A DNA stretch of 64,000 nucleotides from a virus (IMGVR_UViG_3300025664_000001:1-64000), one strand, 5' to 3'. Shown: positions 7,579 to 15,382, counted from the stretch's first letter. The notes: generated by a model not told the origin, from the sequence alone. Program-made: numbers and translations.

Positions 7579-7812
7579 CTAACCGTCTCCGTCGGCGCCG
7601 CAAAATTCGCAGTAGCAGCGGCCCTCGCCGAAGTAGCTTTCGTCGTCGCCGCCGTATGCGGTGCCGGTCAGGACGTAGCTGTGTCCGCCCTTGTTCGTGC
7701 AGTGAAGCTCGCCGTCGTCGTCATCGACTGGGCGAGACTTTTCCATGCGCTTCTTGTTGGGGACGACCTTAGCCCCCAGCTTGCGCACAGCCTTGGCAAC
7801 CGGGTTACGCAT
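7579..7812 (-). CDS. Small Cys-rich protein
   Basis: 77 residues: a basic N-terminus (AKAVRKLGAKVVPNKKR) and an acidic, Cys/His-containing C-terminus (LHC ... CYCEFCGADG), probably a small zinc-binding fold. Function unknown. Confidence 0.6.
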   Translation of the reverse strand: MRNPVAKAVRKLGAKVVPNKKRMEKSRPVDDDDGELHCTNKGGHSYVLTGTAYGGDDESYFGEGRCYCEFCGADGDG

Positions 7813-7821
7813 CTGATTCTC

Positions 7822-8037
7822 CTAGTAGTCGAAGCCACTCTCTGCGCGATCTGCGCAGCGATCACATTGGTATCCACGTGCCCGGTCGGCCGGCGTCAGA
7901 ACATTCTTGGCGCCGCAATTTGGGCACGGCAGGTTGCGCGGGTTAGAGCGCGAGGCAGCACGCAGGGCAGACTTGCCGCCCGGGTCGGCGAAGCGCATGC
8001 GGTCGTCGCCGTCTTCGTAGTCGTCATAGTCACGCAT
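7822..8037 (-). CDS. Small zinc-ribbon protein
   Basis: 71 residues. CPNCG and CDRCAD about 22 residues apart form a clear two-CxxC ribbon after an acidic start (MRDYDDYEDGDD). One of several small zinc proteins in this operon; likely nucleic-acid or protein binding. Its start overlaps the previous gene by 8 bases. Confidence 0.65.
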   Translation of the reverse strand: MRDYDDYEDGDDRMRFADPGGKSALRAASRSNPRNLPCPNCGAKNVLTPADRARGYQCDRCADRAESGFDY

Positions 8038-8224
8038 TTGAACCCTCGATGGTGAAACGGTAGTTGCTAAGCTCGGCCTCGGTCACGGCACCGGCCACGA
8101 CGAGTTGTCTGGCGGCGGCCCACTTTGCCTTGACTTTGTTTTCGGCGAACACTTCCAGAATGTTCCAGTCGTCTTGGCCGGCGACCTTGAACTTGCGGGC
8201 GACGAGAACGTTGAAGCGGGTCAT
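8030..8224 (-). CDS. Small hypothetical protein
   Basis: 64 residues (MTRFNVLVARKFKVAG...). Alternating beta and helix; no family recognised. ATG 8224 overlaps the stop of the upstream gene in an ATGA junction, so translation is coupled. Confidence 0.6.
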   Translation of the reverse strand: MTRFNVLVARKFKVAGQDDWNILEVFAENKVKAKWAAARQLVVAGAVTEAELSNYRFTIEGSNA

Positions 8225-8700
8225 GCTGTTTCCTTTTCTGCGGCGTCAACCCATTTTTGAACTTGCGCGGCATGGGACGCCGCGTTGTCCCCGGTCAATA
8301 CATCGGGGGCCTTGGTCAGCGGGAGATTGAAGAGAGTGCTGATTGCGTACCTGATCACGTTGAGCCAAACCTCGTCGGTGCAGGCGGCGTGATCATCGCG
8401 CTCAGTCAGGCCAGAGGCGAAGTCGTCGCGCCCGGCCAGAATGCAAACGTTGCGCGTGCCGGGAAGCTCGACGTGGCCGCCGCTGATGTTGTAGGCGTTG
8501 CGCACCCAGCCGCCCGAGTGAACCTTGGTCCAGCGGACATATCCCTTCACCAGCCCCTTACGTGGGCCGCGAGAGAACTTCGGGAGCAGGGAATAGATCA
8601 GGGCCGCGCCGGCCTCACCGTACCGGCGAGCAACGAAGCTCTTGCCGAAGTCGCTGGCGAGCGGGGCGAACTTGATTTCGGTGCGGGCATAGGTGGTCAT
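8221..8700 (-). CDS. Hypothetical protein
   Basis: 159 residues with several Trp and a Gly-rich central part (HSGGWVRNAYNISGGHVELPG). No family recognised. ATG 8700 overlaps the preceding stop in an ATGA junction. Confidence 0.65.
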   Translation of the reverse strand: MTTYARTEIKFAPLASDFGKSFVARRYGEAGAALIYSLLPKFSRGPRKGLVKGYVRWTKVHSGGWVRNAYNISGGHVELPGTRNVCILAGRDDFASGLTERDDHAACTDEVWLNVIRYAISTLFNLPLTKAPDVLTGDNAASHAAQVQKWVDAAEKETA

Positions 8701-8891
8701 AGCGCCACCAGATGACCAGTCGCGTACGAGTAGTTGACCGGCTCGGTCACTTCCACCGCCCGGCTATCCGCGCAGCTTGTCCAGCGCATGAACAGGTCAC
8801 GAGCGTTGTTGGCAGCTTCCGCCTCGGTCGCGAACACGAGCCCGTTGCGGGACCACTTGTTCTCTACGAAAACTTCCGGCTTCCAAGACAT
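8697..8891 (-). CDS. Small hypothetical protein, first gene of a transcription unit
   Basis: 64 residues (MSWKPEVFVENKWSRNG...). AAGGA lies nine bases before ATG 8891. The frame continues far upstream, but the leader at 8892-8977 holds an inverted repeat and the GTTAACC-N13-GTGTAAACG element, so that extension is not coding. Fold looks like a small alpha/beta protein. Confidence 0.7.
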   Translation of the reverse strand: MSWKPEVFVENKWSRNGLVFATEAEAANNARDLFMRWTSCADSRAVEVTEPVNYSYATGHLVAL

Positions 8892-8926
8892 TTTGTGTCC
8901 TTCGGGGTTTCTAGTGATACCCCTGA

Positions 8927-8955
8927 TATAGACGCTTTCGGCGAATCCGTCTATA
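8927..8955. repeat. Inverted repeat TATAGACG-N13-CGTCTATA
   Basis: Perfect 8-bp arms at 8927-8934 and 8948-8955 in the leader of the 8697-8891 gene. Could be an operator or an RNA hairpin ahead of the ribosome site. No T-run follows, so a terminator is less likely. Confidence 0.5.
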
Positions 8956-8958
8956 GCC

Positions 8959-8987
8959 CGTTTACACGGAGTATGAGCTAGGTTAAC
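8959..8987 (-). promoter_or_regulatory. Bipartite element GTTAACC-N13-GTGTAAACG (copy 1)
   Basis: On the minus strand GTTAACC (8987-8981) is followed after exactly 13 bases by GTGTAAACG (8967-8959). The same two words with the same spacing occur at 58070-58098. It lies about 70 bp upstream of the 8697-8891 gene and overlaps the end of the small membrane protein gene. It looks like a phage promoter or protein-binding site. Confidence 0.45.
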
Positions 8988-9106
8988 AGGATCATAACGA
9001 CGAAGAGCACGGCCCCGAGGAAAGCCAGATAACCCAGCAACCTCAAGGCTTTGCGGTCTTTCTGGCGCTGGGTCCGGAGGATCATTTCCGCGATGGTGAC
9101 GGGCAT
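8978..9106 (-). CDS. Very small membrane protein, 42 residues
   Basis: MPVTIAEMILRTQRQKDRK followed by one transmembrane segment (LLGYLAFLGAVLFVVMILL). CAGGAG lies nine bases before ATG 9106. It overlaps the end of the HicA-like gene by 25 bases. Function unknown; size and topology match small phage membrane effectors or lysis helpers. Confidence 0.6.
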   Translation of the reverse strand: MPVTIAEMILRTQRQKDRKALRLLGYLAFLGAVLFVVMILLT

Positions 9107-9330
9107 GCGCAAAGCTCCTGAAGGGTCCGGATGACGCGCCGGATATCACGTATCGTGTTCTTTTGACTGCGCCGGTCGCCGGGCGTGCCGGGCACAAAGA
9201 CCTTGCGCTCATGCTGCCCGAGCCTGACGACCGCAGCCGGGTGCTTCGAGTGATTGACCCAGACGACGGTCGCCCCGGCCTCGACGATGACAGCTTCGAA
9301 CACCTTGGCGTCGCGGCGGTCAAGGGGCAT
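9082..9330 (-). CDS. HicA-like protein
   Basis: 82 residues. The order helix - VVWVNHSKHPAAVVR - KVFVPGTPGDRR - helix resembles the HicA mRNA-interferase/dsRBD-like fold, with H41 and H44 near the position of the HicA catalytic His; the match is by eye. No HicB antitoxin lies next to it; the upstream neighbour 9320-9529 is a small unrelated-looking protein. MPLDRRDAK at 9330 is the likely start; an upstream GTG/ATG extension to 9375 is low-complexity. Confidence 0.5.
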   Translation of the reverse strand: MPLDRRDAKVFEAVIVEAGATVVWVNHSKHPAAVVRLGQHERKVFVPGTPGDRRSQKNTIRDIRRVIRTLQELCACPSPSRK

Positions 9331-9529
9331 CGCGCTTGTCCTCGTCGCCGCGGTACTCGACGCGCCCGTGCTCACGCAGCGTGTTGATCATCGCAGCGTG
9401 ATCGATCAATAGATTCGTGAGCGTAAGGGTTGGGAGGGTGACTGACTTGCCGCGCGTCTTATCGCTCGCGGCGTGTGCGGCCTCGAACTGAGGCATGGTC
9501 GTCGCGAGGCGGATGACTGGGCGGCTCAT
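9320..9529 (-). CDS. Small hypothetical protein
   Basis: 69 residues, helical, ending acidic (GDEDKRDAP). Lies directly upstream of the HicA-like gene, overlapping it by 11 bases, so it could be a partner; nothing in the sequence looks like a HicB fold. Confidence 0.55.
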   Translation of the reverse strand: MSRPVIRLATTMPQFEAAHAASDKTRGKSVTLPTLTLTNLLIDHAAMINTLREHGRVEYRGDEDKRDAP

Positions 9530-9861
9530 AGATCGAACCGCTCGGACAGCTTCTTGACCGTCGTCTCGCCGAGAATCAACTCAACGTCGATCACGTCTCC
9601 GTCGGACAGGTCGGCCCAATACTCTTCGATGTAGGCGTGCGCCACGCGCATCGTGCGGCTCGACGCCGGCCAATCGTACGGGTCGTACGCGGCAATGTCG
9701 CCGTGGCTGGGGGAGAGCTTCGTCAGCACGACGCACTTCTCCGTGCCGTAGCCGGCGCGGCCGAGCAGGTATCCGTCGAGATTAGTGCGAGCGACCATGC
9801 TCACCGCGAGAACTGGGATGAACGTGCAGTTGTCGCGAACTTCCAAAGCAAGCGCTCTCAT
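9526..9861 (-). CDS. Conserved-looking hypothetical protein
   Basis: 111 residues starting MRALALEVRDNCTFIPVLAV, alpha/beta. I recall similar proteins in alphaproteobacterial phages but know no function. The track is open to 10071, but GAGGAAAACGAA gives ATG 9861 a strong ribosome site and the extension is another gene's frame. ATGA overlap with the upstream 50-residue gene. Confidence 0.7.
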   Translation of the reverse strand: MRALALEVRDNCTFIPVLAVSMVARTNLDGYLLGRAGYGTEKCVVLTKLSPSHGDIAAYDPYDWPASSRTMRVAHAYIEEYWADLSDGDVIDVELILGETTVKKLSERFDL

Positions 9862-10010
9862 TTCGTTTTCCTCTTCGGGTCTTCGGCGCGGGCGTCGCGA
9901 CCGCGTGCGGAGAATGCGCCCTTCTGATTCAGGTAGATGATGTGAACAGGATTCGGCCAGACCTTCCCGTTCCGGTCCATGTAGGGGAAGCGCCTTGAAC
10001 TCGGGTTCAT
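9858..10010 (-). CDS. Very small basic protein, 50 residues
   Basis: MNPSSRRFPYMDRNGKVWPNP... ending DPKRKTK. It occupies an otherwise empty 150-bp gap and ends in an ATGA overlap with the next gene. Highly basic; function unknown. Confidence 0.55.
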   Translation of the reverse strand: MNPSSRRFPYMDRNGKVWPNPVHIIYLNQKGAFSARGRDARAEDPKRKTK

Positions 10011-10015
10011 TGGGA

Positions 10016-10261
10016 CTACCATCTGCCCCTCCCTCCACGGGCTCCGTACGAGCGCCCGGCGAACGCATCATGGTCTCCGCGCCCGCCGGACTCTCTCAGG
10101 CCAAAAACTTCAATGCCAAGGTTGGGGTCTTGATCGATGATGCACATGGTGCCGGACGGTAGTTGCACCGGGTCGCCGCCCTTGGGGCAGGCGGCCGGCG
10201 GGTTCACTGCCGACACGACGGCTAGAATTTTGGCGATCTGGGCGAGGGTCAGGACACTCAT
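10016..10261 (-). CDS. Small hypothetical protein with hydrophobic N-terminus
   Basis: 81 residues. Residues 3-20 (VLTLAQIAKILAVVSAV) may be a weak membrane or signal segment, followed by a Cys-containing region (CPKGGD ... MCIIDQ) and a Gly/Arg-rich tail. ATG 10261 directly abuts the stop of the upstream gene. Confidence 0.6.
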   Translation of the reverse strand: MSVLTLAQIAKILAVVSAVNPPAACPKGGDPVQLPSGTMCIIDQDPNLGIEVFGLRESGGRGDHDAFAGRSYGARGGRGRW

Positions 10262-10423
10262 TCAGTGCCTCGCCTTTCCGTATCCGCCGTTGAAGACTGC
10301 CCGGCGTGCCATCGCGCGGGCGGCATCACGGAGCCACTTGATCCGGGCGCGCGTGCGTGTGGCCTCGGTACGGGGTGCGGGGGTCTTGCCCCGGGTCTGC
10401 GAAAGAGTTGCTTTTAGGTCCAT
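10262..10423 (-). CDS. Small Arg-rich protein, 53 residues, probably leaderless
   Basis: MDLKATLSQTRGKTPAPRTEA... then many Arg. ATG 10423 lies six bases after the -10 of the promoter at 10430-10458, so the message would have almost no 5' leader. Basic composition suggests DNA or RNA binding; no family recognised. Confidence 0.6.
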   Translation of the reverse strand: MDLKATLSQTRGKTPAPRTEATRTRARIKWLRDAARAMARRAVFNGGYGKARH

Positions 10424-10429
10424 TCCCCA

Positions 10430-10458
10430 TACCTAGCAATCGCCAACGCTCGGGTCAA
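10430..10458 (-). promoter_or_regulatory. Promoter TTGACC-N17-TAGGTA
   Basis: Leftward -35 TTGACC (10458-10453) and -10-like TAGGTA (10435-10430), spacing 17. It sits in the 55-bp gap between the 10479-10808 gene and the 53-residue gene and ends six bases before ATG 10423. Same architecture as 17318-17346 and 63111-63139. Confidence 0.55.
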
Positions 10459-10478
10459 CTTCCTACCTTTGAGCGGGG

Positions 10479-10808
10479 TTAACGGACCGTGACGGGCTCT
10501 AGCAGCCCTTCGATGACGGCGTCCGAGCCAGACTCATAGATGACGTTGATCCGGAAATACTGGCCGCCTGTCTTCGTCGGGTGCTGGTCAGTCGTCGGGC
10601 GACCCATCTTCAGATCGGCGAGCCGGGCTACCATCGTCCGGCGCAGAGTCTCGTAGGCGACGTGACGGTCACGCCACGCCCCGAGCACAACAATCTCTGC
10701 CGGCGTTGTCAGCACGGCGACCCAGAAGGGGAGCGCGTCAGCGCGCTCGAACCTGTCCACCGGAACGCTCGCTCGTATACCAGCCAGCGGGGGAAGATCG
10801 GTCAACAT
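10479..10808 (-). CDS. Hypothetical protein
   Basis: 109 residues starting MLTDLPPLAGIRASV; the TGATG overlap with the upstream stop fixes ATG 10808. Beta-rich with an acidic patch; no family recognised. Its TAA is part of a GTTAACC word just before the promoter at 10430-10458. Confidence 0.65.
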   Translation of the reverse strand: MLTDLPPLAGIRASVPVDRFERADALPFWVAVLTTPAEIVVLGAWRDRHVAYETLRRTMVARLADLKMGRPTTDQHPTKTGGQYFRINVIYESGSDAVIEGLLEPVTVR

Positions 10809-11113
10809 CAACTCGGTTCCTTTCCGCGTGAATTCGGTTCCCTTCCTTCTCGCGCACCTTCCGCCTGAAGCCGGCCGTAGTAGGCCAGAGTCTCATGCGC
10901 AGCCGCGACAAGGTCCGCCTGCAAATCGAACATGGTCAGGTGCAGAGCGCGGAAGTACGGCAGGCGCCAGTCGTACGGCGGCTTGTCCCGCATCTTCTCG
11001 ATCTGCTTGTAATACTGCCCGGCGCACGCCTCGACGTTCGTCCGCAATTCCATCAACGACGTGTGGAGATTGCGGGCGGAGTCTATTTCGTCCTGATAGA
11101 TGGGGGCGCTCAC
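10808..11113 (-). CDS. Hypothetical helical protein
   Basis: 101 residues, almost entirely helical and charged. GTG 11113 forms a GTGA overlap with the upstream stop; a second GTG at 11128 is also in frame. Coiled-coil-like; no family recognised. Confidence 0.6.
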   Translation of the reverse strand: MSAPIYQDEIDSARNLHTSLMELRTNVEACAGQYYKQIEKMRDKPPYDWRLPYFRALHLTMFDLQADLVAAAHETLAYYGRLQAEGAREGREPNSRGKEPS

Positions 11114-11616
11114 GACGTGCGCTGCCACGTTAGGGTGAGCGTCGAGATGCGGTAGTCGTATTCCTCCCTGATCAGATCGCAGGGACCGCCAAGGACGCGC
11201 TCAGCGTCACGCAGCGCATCGACGATGCCCCGAGCGGCTCCGGTGTTGGCAAGACGTTCGAACGTGAGTGCCTTCGACAACTGATACTTCAGCTTCGACT
11301 CGAACGTCGGCTTCTGCGTGCGAACGTCGGCCGCCTTATTAGGATAGCGATACGACGGGTCACGCATCAGATTGGCCGCGTCAAACCATCCTTCGTGATT
11401 CTCTTCGTTTTTCCAGTACGATACATAGTAGCGGGGGTAGCGCCAACCAGAGTCAAAGGCTCGGATGACACCCGCCTGTAGGGGAACGTCCCACCATTCC
11501 TCCCCTAGCTTCACCGTCGCGCCGCTCGGGAACTTGTGATGGCCGACAGGATAGGTATAGGCCATCTTTCCTATATCACGGAAATAGACCGTCTCGCCTA
11601 CTTTGAATCCGTCCAT
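11110..11616 (-). CDS. Hypothetical protein
   Basis: 168 residues. The N-terminal half is rich in Tyr and Trp (KMAYTYPVGHHKFPSGA, WRYPRYYVSYWKN), suggesting a small beta domain, and the C-terminal half is helical. No family recognised. Overlaps the end of the glycosyltransferase gene by 19 bases. Confidence 0.65.
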   Translation of the reverse strand: MDGFKVGETVYFRDIGKMAYTYPVGHHKFPSGATVKLGEEWWDVPLQAGVIRAFDSGWRYPRYYVSYWKNEENHEGWFDAANLMRDPSYRYPNKAADVRTQKPTFESKLKYQLSKALTFERLANTGAARGIVDALRDAERVLGGPCDLIREEYDYRISTLTLTWQRTS

Positions 11617-12695
11617 TTGAATTTTCCTAGCTCGGCCCAGCCCACGCCCCAGAGCGTGAGCAGGCGGGTGAAGTAGGCTTCGTACTTTTGGCCGATGTGG
11701 TCAAGAGAATAGTTGTCCACGACGTGCTCGCGAATCTTCACCGGGTCGAGCGTATCCACCATGTTGCAGGCGTTGCAGAACTCGACGAGATTGCGGCAAC
11801 GGTAGCCGGTGACTCCCTGCACGACCGTCTCAGTGAACGCACCCCAGTCCGTCGTAATGGCCGGCGTGCCGCACGCCATCGCCTCGATCACGGCATTGCC
11901 GAACGGTTCGATGTAGCGCGTCGGCGCGAGCAGCGCGCGAGCCTCGCCCATGAGCTTGGACCGGAGCTTGGGTCCGACGATGCCATGATACTCAACATCG
12001 CCCACGAGCCCGGACGGCGTGCCCGGGCCGGCGACGACGAGCTTGGCCCCGAGCGCCGCGGTGATCTGCGACGCCACTTCCACACCCTTACGCGACGACG
12101 GGTCGAGCCTGCCGACGAACAGGTAGGAGTCTTTGCGTTTCGTCGAGAACGGAAAATCTTTCGGGTCGAGATAGCCCGGGATGACGGCGTCGTACCACCA
12201 GCCCTCGATGCCGTGCGCGTTGTTCATGCTCTGCGCTCCGGCAAGCGTGTGCATCCACGCATACGATTCGAAGACGCGATACTTTGAGAACGTGCCGGCG
12301 TAGCCGACGCCGAACTCAACCGCCATGTTCGACCCGTACGCATGTGCAATCTCTTGTTGCGCGCCGGATATAAGACAGATGAAGTCGTACTTCTTGACGC
12401 GCCGCTTCATCGCCCAGATCGCGTTGGCCGTGAAGATTTTCCAATGAGGCATCGTGTTGTTGAACGACGAGTAGACGTAGCCCGAAACATTCTCGCCCTT
12501 GGCCCGCTGCTTCTCGGTGATGCACGGGACGTGCTCCGTGCAGGGGGCCGTGTTCTTGGCGCCCGAGTAGAGAATGACTTCGTGGCCACGTGCCATCATC
12601 ATGCGGCAGAAGCCCATGACCTTGGTCGTGTACGCGCACGCCGGGAAGTTCCCGTCGGTTTGCGTGTGCGGCAGACTGACAACATGGAAGCGCAT
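11598..12695 (-). CDS. Glycosyltransferase, GT4-like
   Basis: 365 residues with two Rossmann-like halves. GRLDPSSRKGVEVA begins the C-terminal domain, and EPFGNAVIEAMACGTP followed by TGYRC is the E-x7-E nucleotide-sugar-binding signature of GT4 retaining enzymes. In phages such enzymes modify DNA bases, virion proteins or host surface sugars; which applies is unknown. I use ATG 12695 (MRFHVVSLPHTQTDG); a TTG at 12731 would extend it. GTGTAAACG lies two bases before this ATG, in place of a ribosome site. Confidence 0.8.
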   Translation of the reverse strand: MRFHVVSLPHTQTDGNFPACAYTTKVMGFCRMMMARGHEVILYSGAKNTAPCTEHVPCITEKQRAKGENVSGYVYSSFNNTMPHWKIFTANAIWAMKRRVKKYDFICLISGAQQEIAHAYGSNMAVEFGVGYAGTFSKYRVFESYAWMHTLAGAQSMNNAHGIEGWWYDAVIPGYLDPKDFPFSTKRKDSYLFVGRLDPSSRKGVEVASQITAALGAKLVVAGPGTPSGLVGDVEYHGIVGPKLRSKLMGEARALLAPTRYIEPFGNAVIEAMACGTPAITTDWGAFTETVVQGVTGYRCRNLVEFCNACNMVDTLDPVKIREHVVDNYSLDHIGQKYEAYFTRLLTLWGVGWAELGKFKWTDSK

Positions 12696-12700
12696 AGCGT

Positions 12701-13015
12701 TTACACGGTCCCTATCTTGTTTCCCGTCCAATAGACCTTGGTCTCACGTGCGTTGCTCGTCTTGTCTTTCATCCTCACGTATTCTCTCGTGGGCAGTAGA
12801 AGACCACGCCTGATCGCGGCAGCGGTCAGCGCTCCCCAAGCGTGAGGATCGGTAGGCGGGCCAATCGTCGGTTCTAGGGCGTGACGAAGCTGCTCGCCGG
12901 TAAAATTGCGGGAGCCAAACGTGGCAATGGTTTCAAGCGCGGCTTTCAGCCACGCCGCGTTAGGCTTGAGAACGCGCGCCATTCCCTCGTCACGGGCTTC
13001 TTCTCCGGGTTCCAT
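12701..13015 (-). CDS. Winged-helix-like hypothetical protein
   Basis: 104 residues. Pattern helix - NFTGEQLRHALE - helix (WGALTAAAIRRGLL) - YVRMKDK ... VYWTG reads as a small winged-helix domain that I recall from replication regions of other phages, function unknown. TAATG overlap with the upstream gene. Confidence 0.6.
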   Translation of the reverse strand: MEPGEEARDEGMARVLKPNAAWLKAALETIATFGSRNFTGEQLRHALEPTIGPPTDPHAWGALTAAAIRRGLLLPTREYVRMKDKTSNARETKVYWTGNKIGTV

Positions 13016-13275
13016 TAAACTCCCTCCACTTCGACGACGACGTGGTCGCCGTACTCGTTGAGCAGTTCGGCGACGCGCTCGCCGAGCTTCCGCGCCTCGG
13101 GCTCCGACATATTCATAGATATGTTGAGCACCGGCACGCCAGACTTGAGCACGGCGGTTCGACCGAACGATTGCCGGCAGTCGTAGGAATGCGGGGCTCT
13201 CTCGACGGCGAGCCTCGCGTGATCGTCAGTGGTCATGGCCGGCGCTCCTATTCCGTCGCCTTTGACAAAGCCCAT
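13015..13275 (-). CDS. Small hypothetical protein
   Basis: 86 residues with an acidic C-terminus (NEYGDHVVVEVEGV). No family recognised. ATG 13275 overlaps the upstream TAA by one base (TAATG). Confidence 0.6.
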   Translation of the reverse strand: MGFVKGDGIGAPAMTTDDHARLAVERAPHSYDCRQSFGRTAVLKSGVPVLNISMNMSEPEARKLGERVAELLNEYGDHVVVEVEGV

Positions 13276-13967
13276 TAGTGCGGGCGCGGATGGTACTTCG
13301 ACGGGTCGGTTCCGAAGATCGCGTCGAGCAGCTTCTCTTCGGGCGTCCGCTTGTCGCCGGTAACGATCTTGGCGCCGTTGCTCAGTTCTTCGAAACTGAT
13401 GACCGCAAACCCCTCGCGCTTCAGCGCCTCGGTCAGCTTCTTTTCCAGTTCCTTGGAGTCTACGGCCGGGATATCGCTGGGGTTGATGATGACATGCCCG
13501 TTCTGCTTGAAGGAATGTTTCATCGACTCTGCGACGCGGTCCACTCTTGCCTCGTGGAAGGTCTTGGCATCTTCCGCCAGCTTGCCGGCGCCGTAGCCCG
13601 TCTTCAAGGCGGCGAGCTTGTCGGCCTTAGTATGCTTCTCTTCGATACGGTCGAGCCGTTCGATTTCGGCGACGAGCATCGTCGCGGCGATGACGAGATT
13701 CTGACGCGCACTGTCCGCCGGGTGAAACTCATTGCGTGCCCAAGCCCAGAGCCCGGCCTCGTGCATGAAGCCTTTCGTGTCGTCGTCGCTCAGGTCGCCA
13801 AGGATTCGCTCGACGCCCTCGTAGGCGTAGCAGATCGCACCGTCGGCAATCTCGCCAGCCTTGTATGCGTCGTCGTGCGCTGCGCTGTACCTGTCCTTCT
13901 GCTTCTCGCGTTCGGCAACGATTTCATTGAGAACGCGGACAGTAGCGAGTGCGGAATGACTCATCAT
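13275..13967 (-). CDS. Phage protein with ERE...HDD region, function unknown
   Basis: 230 residues. The N-terminal part (NEIVAEREKQKDRYSAAHDDAYKAGEIADGAICYA) matches a domain frequent in phages, with a later WAWARNEFHP; its function is not established. The C-terminal 100 residues are charged helices plus a small beta unit. AAGGA precedes ATGATG at 13967. Upstream Met at 14018 would overlap the next gene's end. Confidence 0.65.
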   Translation of the reverse strand: MMSHSALATVRVLNEIVAEREKQKDRYSAAHDDAYKAGEIADGAICYAYEGVERILGDLSDDDTKGFMHEAGLWAWARNEFHPADSARQNLVIAATMLVAEIERLDRIEEKHTKADKLAALKTGYGAGKLAEDAKTFHEARVDRVAESMKHSFKQNGHVIINPSDIPAVDSKELEKKLTEALKREGFAVISFEELSNGAKIVTGDKRTPEEKLLDAIFGTDPSKYHPRPH

Positions 13968-13972
13968 GGGGG

Positions 13973-14242
13973 TTATCCTTTCGTGGTGATAAGCGCGGGA
14001 AGCGACACGTCGCGCCACTCCGCGGTGATGTAGAGCGTGCGCTGCGCCATGTGAGCTTTATCCACTTGAAGCGCTGACTCGTAGGAGCGCACGAATGTTT
14101 CGAATTCATCTCTGGACTTGATGGCGCCGGCATACCGCCAGCGCCCTAACTCGAACTCAGGATTCCACCACGGCACGCGCCGCTGCACAGTGAACCCGTG
14201 ATAGAAGCCATCCTTCGGGACGCAGCGATAACGGGTCTTCAC
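13973..14242 (-). CDS. Hypothetical protein
   Basis: 89 residues, rich in Arg and Trp (VQRRVPWWNPEFELGRWRY). No family recognised. ATGA overlap with the upstream gene. Confidence 0.6.
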   Translation of the reverse strand: MKTRYRCVPKDGFYHGFTVQRRVPWWNPEFELGRWRYAGAIKSRDEFETFVRSYESALQVDKAHMAQRTLYITAEWRDVSLPALITTKG

Positions 14243-14478
14243 TCGGGCTCTCCCATGCGCGGTTCGAACGAGCGAATGAATTTGCGCACGCGGTTTAGAT
14301 CATGCCGGCTCAGATTGTGCAAGAGCCAATAGTCGTGCTGCTTGCCGTGATGATCTTGGGCAAGCTGCACGTCGAGGGTCTCGACCATGCGCTTCTTCAA
14401 GTCGAGCGCGCCTTGGTCCGCGTCGGTGAGCAGACGGTTGTCACGCAGGAACGGCCCGGGGTAGGGTGACTTCGGCAT
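14239..14478 (-). CDS. Small hypothetical protein
   Basis: 79 residues, helical, with many His (QDHHGKQHDYWLLHNLSRHD). No family recognised. ATG 14478 overlaps the upstream stop by one base. Confidence 0.6.
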   Translation of the reverse strand: MPKSPYPGPFLRDNRLLTDADQGALDLKKRMVETLDVQLAQDHHGKQHDYWLLHNLSRHDLNRVRKFIRSFEPRMGEPE

Positions 14479-14921
14479 CAGAGCAGGCCAGTGACCCAGT
14501 AGATCGCCATGCCGACAACGATGCCGAACAGGAAGGCGCCGAACGGAGTTATCCGTGCGCCCTTGAACGGATTGCCCGGCGGCTTGTCCGTCAGCGATTG
14601 GCTGGCAACATCGTCGTACAGATCGACGGCGTCGGGATGCGGGCCATTGCCGGCGCGTTCGACACCGGGCGGGTAGATCGGATGATCAGGGAAGGCGAAG
14701 GCGCCTCTCTTCGGAGCCGGTTGCGGCCAGACCTTGTCAAGCGTCTTCGGCTTGCGCTTCTGTTTCACCGGAGCTTTCACTTCGGCCAGTATCGTCTTGC
14801 GCTTGGTCATGGGAATGAATTCCTCGTTAGGCGGTGTGAGCTTGCGCTTCCGAATCGGTATGCCCGCCGCGCGCAGTTCGGCGGAAGCGTTGCGCATCTC
14901 TGCATCGTAGCGGCGACCCAT
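14478..14921 (-). CDS. Membrane-anchored protein, C-terminal transmembrane segment
   Basis: 147 residues: a basic Lys/Pro-rich N-terminal region (KQKRKPKTLDKVWPQPAPKR) and one C-terminal transmembrane helix (FGAFLFGIVVGMAIYWV). Topology suggests a tail-anchored cytoplasmic protein. TGATG overlap fixes ATG 14921. Next to another membrane protein gene, so the two may act together. Confidence 0.65.
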   Translation of the reverse strand: MGRRYDAEMRNASAELRAAGIPIRKRKLTPPNEEFIPMTKRKTILAEVKAPVKQKRKPKTLDKVWPQPAPKRGAFAFPDHPIYPPGVERAGNGPHPDAVDLYDDVASQSLTDKPPGNPFKGARITPFGAFLFGIVVGMAIYWVTGLL

Positions 14922-15382
14922 CACGGCACCGGAACCCAGAGCAGATCGTACACGAGCGCGTAGAGAAGGTAGGCGAGCCCGATGATGAAGAGCGTCAGCA
15001 AGAAGCTCGGCAGCGCTTTGCGTCGCGCCTCGCGACGATCATCGGCGTGGATCATCACGCGCCCGGCCTCAGTCTCTTCCCAGTCTTCGTCGAACTTGCC
15101 GTGCTCGTCGAGCAGGTTCGTTCCGTTGCGATACTCCCAGCCGCGCGAGCGCGTGTACGGCCCGGACCAATCCCAATACCTGCGTTGATTCGGATAGCAT
15201 AGCTTGCCGCCGCCAAGCGACTTCGGGTCATAGACGACGAAGCGCGGCAACCACGCACCGTACCAGTGCCAGTTCCCATCGCGCTCGTTCGCGGTCCAGC
15301 GCCTCGGGCCGCCACTGATGCCGAGCAGGATCAGGTAGCCGGTGAACATGCACGCGAGCATGAAGATCAGGAAGAAATCCAT
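14921..15382 (-). CDS. Membrane protein with two transmembrane segments
   Basis: 153 residues. Transmembrane segments near residues 3-22 (FFLIFMLACMFTGYLILLG) and near the C-terminus (FLLTLFIIGLAYLLYALVY) flank a Trp/Tyr-rich soluble middle (NWHWYGAW, YWDWSGPY). TGATG overlap with the upstream gene sets the start. No family recognised; a host-envelope role is likely. Confidence 0.65.
   Translation of the reverse strand: MDFFLIFMLACMFTGYLILLGISGGPRRWTANERDGNWHWYGAWLPRFVVYDPKSLGGGKLCYPNQRRYWDWSGPYTRSRGWEYRNGTNLLDEHGKFDEDWEETEAGRVMIHADDRREARRKALPSFLLTLFIIGLAYLLYALVYDLLWVPVP

Noticed and set aside
12696-12731. TTG start extending the glycosyltransferase by 12 residues
   Set aside because: The extra residues are not typical of the family and overlap the upstream gene; ATG 12695 begins the conserved part.
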